A stretch of 10,328 nucleotides of DNA from assembly GCA_903869975.1 (NCBI GenBank), contig CAIQBF010000039.1:1-10328 (forward strand), written 5' to 3'. Below the pieces are notes generated by a model. The model saw only the letters and a program-made list of their open reading frames with translations, searched no databases and was not told where the DNA came from. The number at the start of each line of letters is the position of its first letter. Within the stretch, counting starts at the first letter, position 1. This stretch comes from an uncultured bacterium (GTDB taxonomy: Bacteria > Patescibacteriota > Minisyncoccia > Phycocordibacterales > UBA9973). Of this stretch, positions 9,705 to 10,328 are shown in pieces. The translations under genes were made by a program, and so were the position numbers.

Positions 9705-10328
9705 AGACAATTAAGAATAACCAACCAGGTCACGAATCGTGATTCTCGTGCCGTTGACACGTATCTACGGGAAATTAGCAAGATACCATTGCTTGAACCC
9801 GAAGAAGAACCCCTACTTGCTGCACGTATCCAACAAGGAGATGTACTGGCGCTAGAAAAACTCACAAAAGCGAACCTTAGATTTGTAGTTTCCGTTGCCA
9901 AACAATACCAGAATCAAGGACTTGAATTCGAAGATCTTATCAACGAAGGAAACCTCGGACTTATCAAAGCCGCAAGACTCTTCGACCCAAGCAGAGGATT
10001 TAAATTCATCTCGTATGCTGTTTGGTGGATCAGGCAGTCTATCCTTGCAGGCCTCGCAGAGAGAGCACGCATGGTACGGATTCCGCAAAACAAAATTGCT
10101 TTCTATGGGCAAGCAGTAAAAGCGCTGACATCTTTTGAGCAAAAAATGGAGCGTGAACCGTCGACGTACGAGCTCGCCCAAATACTCAACGAGAAGGATC
10201 GAGAAATTGAGGAAGCACTCGCTAGTCGAATTCGACACACGTCACTTGATGTGAATGTCGAAAATACCGACATCCCCCTTGTGGAGGTTTTGCCCTCAAA
10301 TGAAAAGAAGCCGGATGAAACACTTCGC
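9702..10328 (+). CDS. rpoD: RpoD/SigA-type RNA polymerase sigma factor, partial (C-terminus outside window)
   Basis: The first 209 codons of a sigma-70 factor; the frame is open to the window end. Region 1.2 is at about 17-60 (VDTYLREISKIPLLEPEEE). Region 2 follows: KANLRFVVSVAKQYQNQG, then FEDLINEGNLGLIKAARLFD (2.2, core-binding), GFKFISYAVWWIRQSILAGL (2.3-2.4, promoter melting and -10 recognition), then RARMVRIPQNK. Region 3 is at about 140-190 (EREPSTYELAQILNEKDREI), and the start of the 3.2 linker closes the window. Region 4 (-35 recognition) lies beyond. There is no region 1.1 and no large insertion between 1.2 and 2.1, so it is of the short type seen in Bacteroidetes primary sigmas (MRQLKI-like start) and Patescibacteria. 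The perfect TTGACA/TATAAT promoter in this window fits a standard housekeeping factor. It is preceded by the rpsA terminator, so it is transcribed separately. The start at 9702 matches the usual N-terminus; no Shine-Dalgarno sequence is present. Confidence 0.93.
   Translation, partial: MRQLRITNQVTNRDSRAVDTYLREISKIPLLEPEEEPLLAARIQQGDVLALEKLTKANLRFVVSVAKQYQNQGLEFEDLINEGNLGLIKAARLFDPSRGFKFISYAVWWIRQSILAGLAERARMVRIPQNKIAFYGQAVKALTSFEQKMEREPSTYELAQILNEKDREIEEALASRIRHTSLDVNVENTDIPLVEVLPSNEKKPDETLR

Noticed and set aside
1..10328. tRNA, rRNA, CRISPR array, insertion sequence or phage genes
   Set aside because: Looked for on both strands by eye; no cloverleaf, rRNA-like stretch, regularly spaced repeats, transposase-like protein or flanking duplications were seen.

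Overview
The window looks like a chromosomal segment of a Patescibacteria (Candidate Phyla Radiation) bacterium, most likely of the Parcubacteria type. The case rests on the combination of genes rather than a marker gene: short pilin-like membrane proteins of the TrbC/VirB2 kind, one fused to fibronectin-type repeats, a four-domain ribosomal protein S1, a small primary sigma factor without a long N-terminal extension, very compact intergenic regions, and a degenerate metallo-beta-lactamase-fold protein just upstream of gyrA. The assignment is inference; no rRNA or lineage marker is present.

Left block (1-3657, minus strand). A four-gene run reads, in transcription order: SAM-dependent methyltransferase, membrane-anchored extracellular solute-binding protein, FN3-repeat protein with a TrbC/VirB2-like C-terminus, and a short TrbC/VirB2-like protein cut by the window edge. 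Gaps are 12, 4 and 35 nt. The last gene also has its own promoter. The last three proteins are all exported or membrane bound and probably act together at the cell surface.

Middle (3658-4495). Two small plus-strand genes encode single-span membrane proteins of 120 and 40 residues. Each ends in a rho-independent terminator, and the 40-residue one starts from a textbook TTGACA-17-TATAAT promoter. Next comes the terminator of the convergent gyrA.

Gyrase block (4496-7823, minus strand). A metallo-beta-lactamase-fold protein that has lost most metal ligands, a 66-residue membrane protein and GyrA form a tight operon (gaps of 1 and 15 nt).

Right block (7852-10328). A 104-residue protein of unknown function (minus strand) diverges from rpsA (plus strand). 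Both leaders are rich in short hairpins of the same size (6-bp stem, 4-nt loop). rpsA ends in a strong terminator, followed by an RpoD/SigA-type sigma factor that runs off the window.

None of the twelve start codons is preceded by a recognisable Shine-Dalgarno sequence, and three genes have a -10 box so close to the ATG that their mRNAs should be leaderless or nearly so. Transcription signals are of the ordinary sigma-70 type. No tRNA, rRNA, CRISPR array or insertion sequence was seen, and no gene-free stretch exceeds 300 bases.
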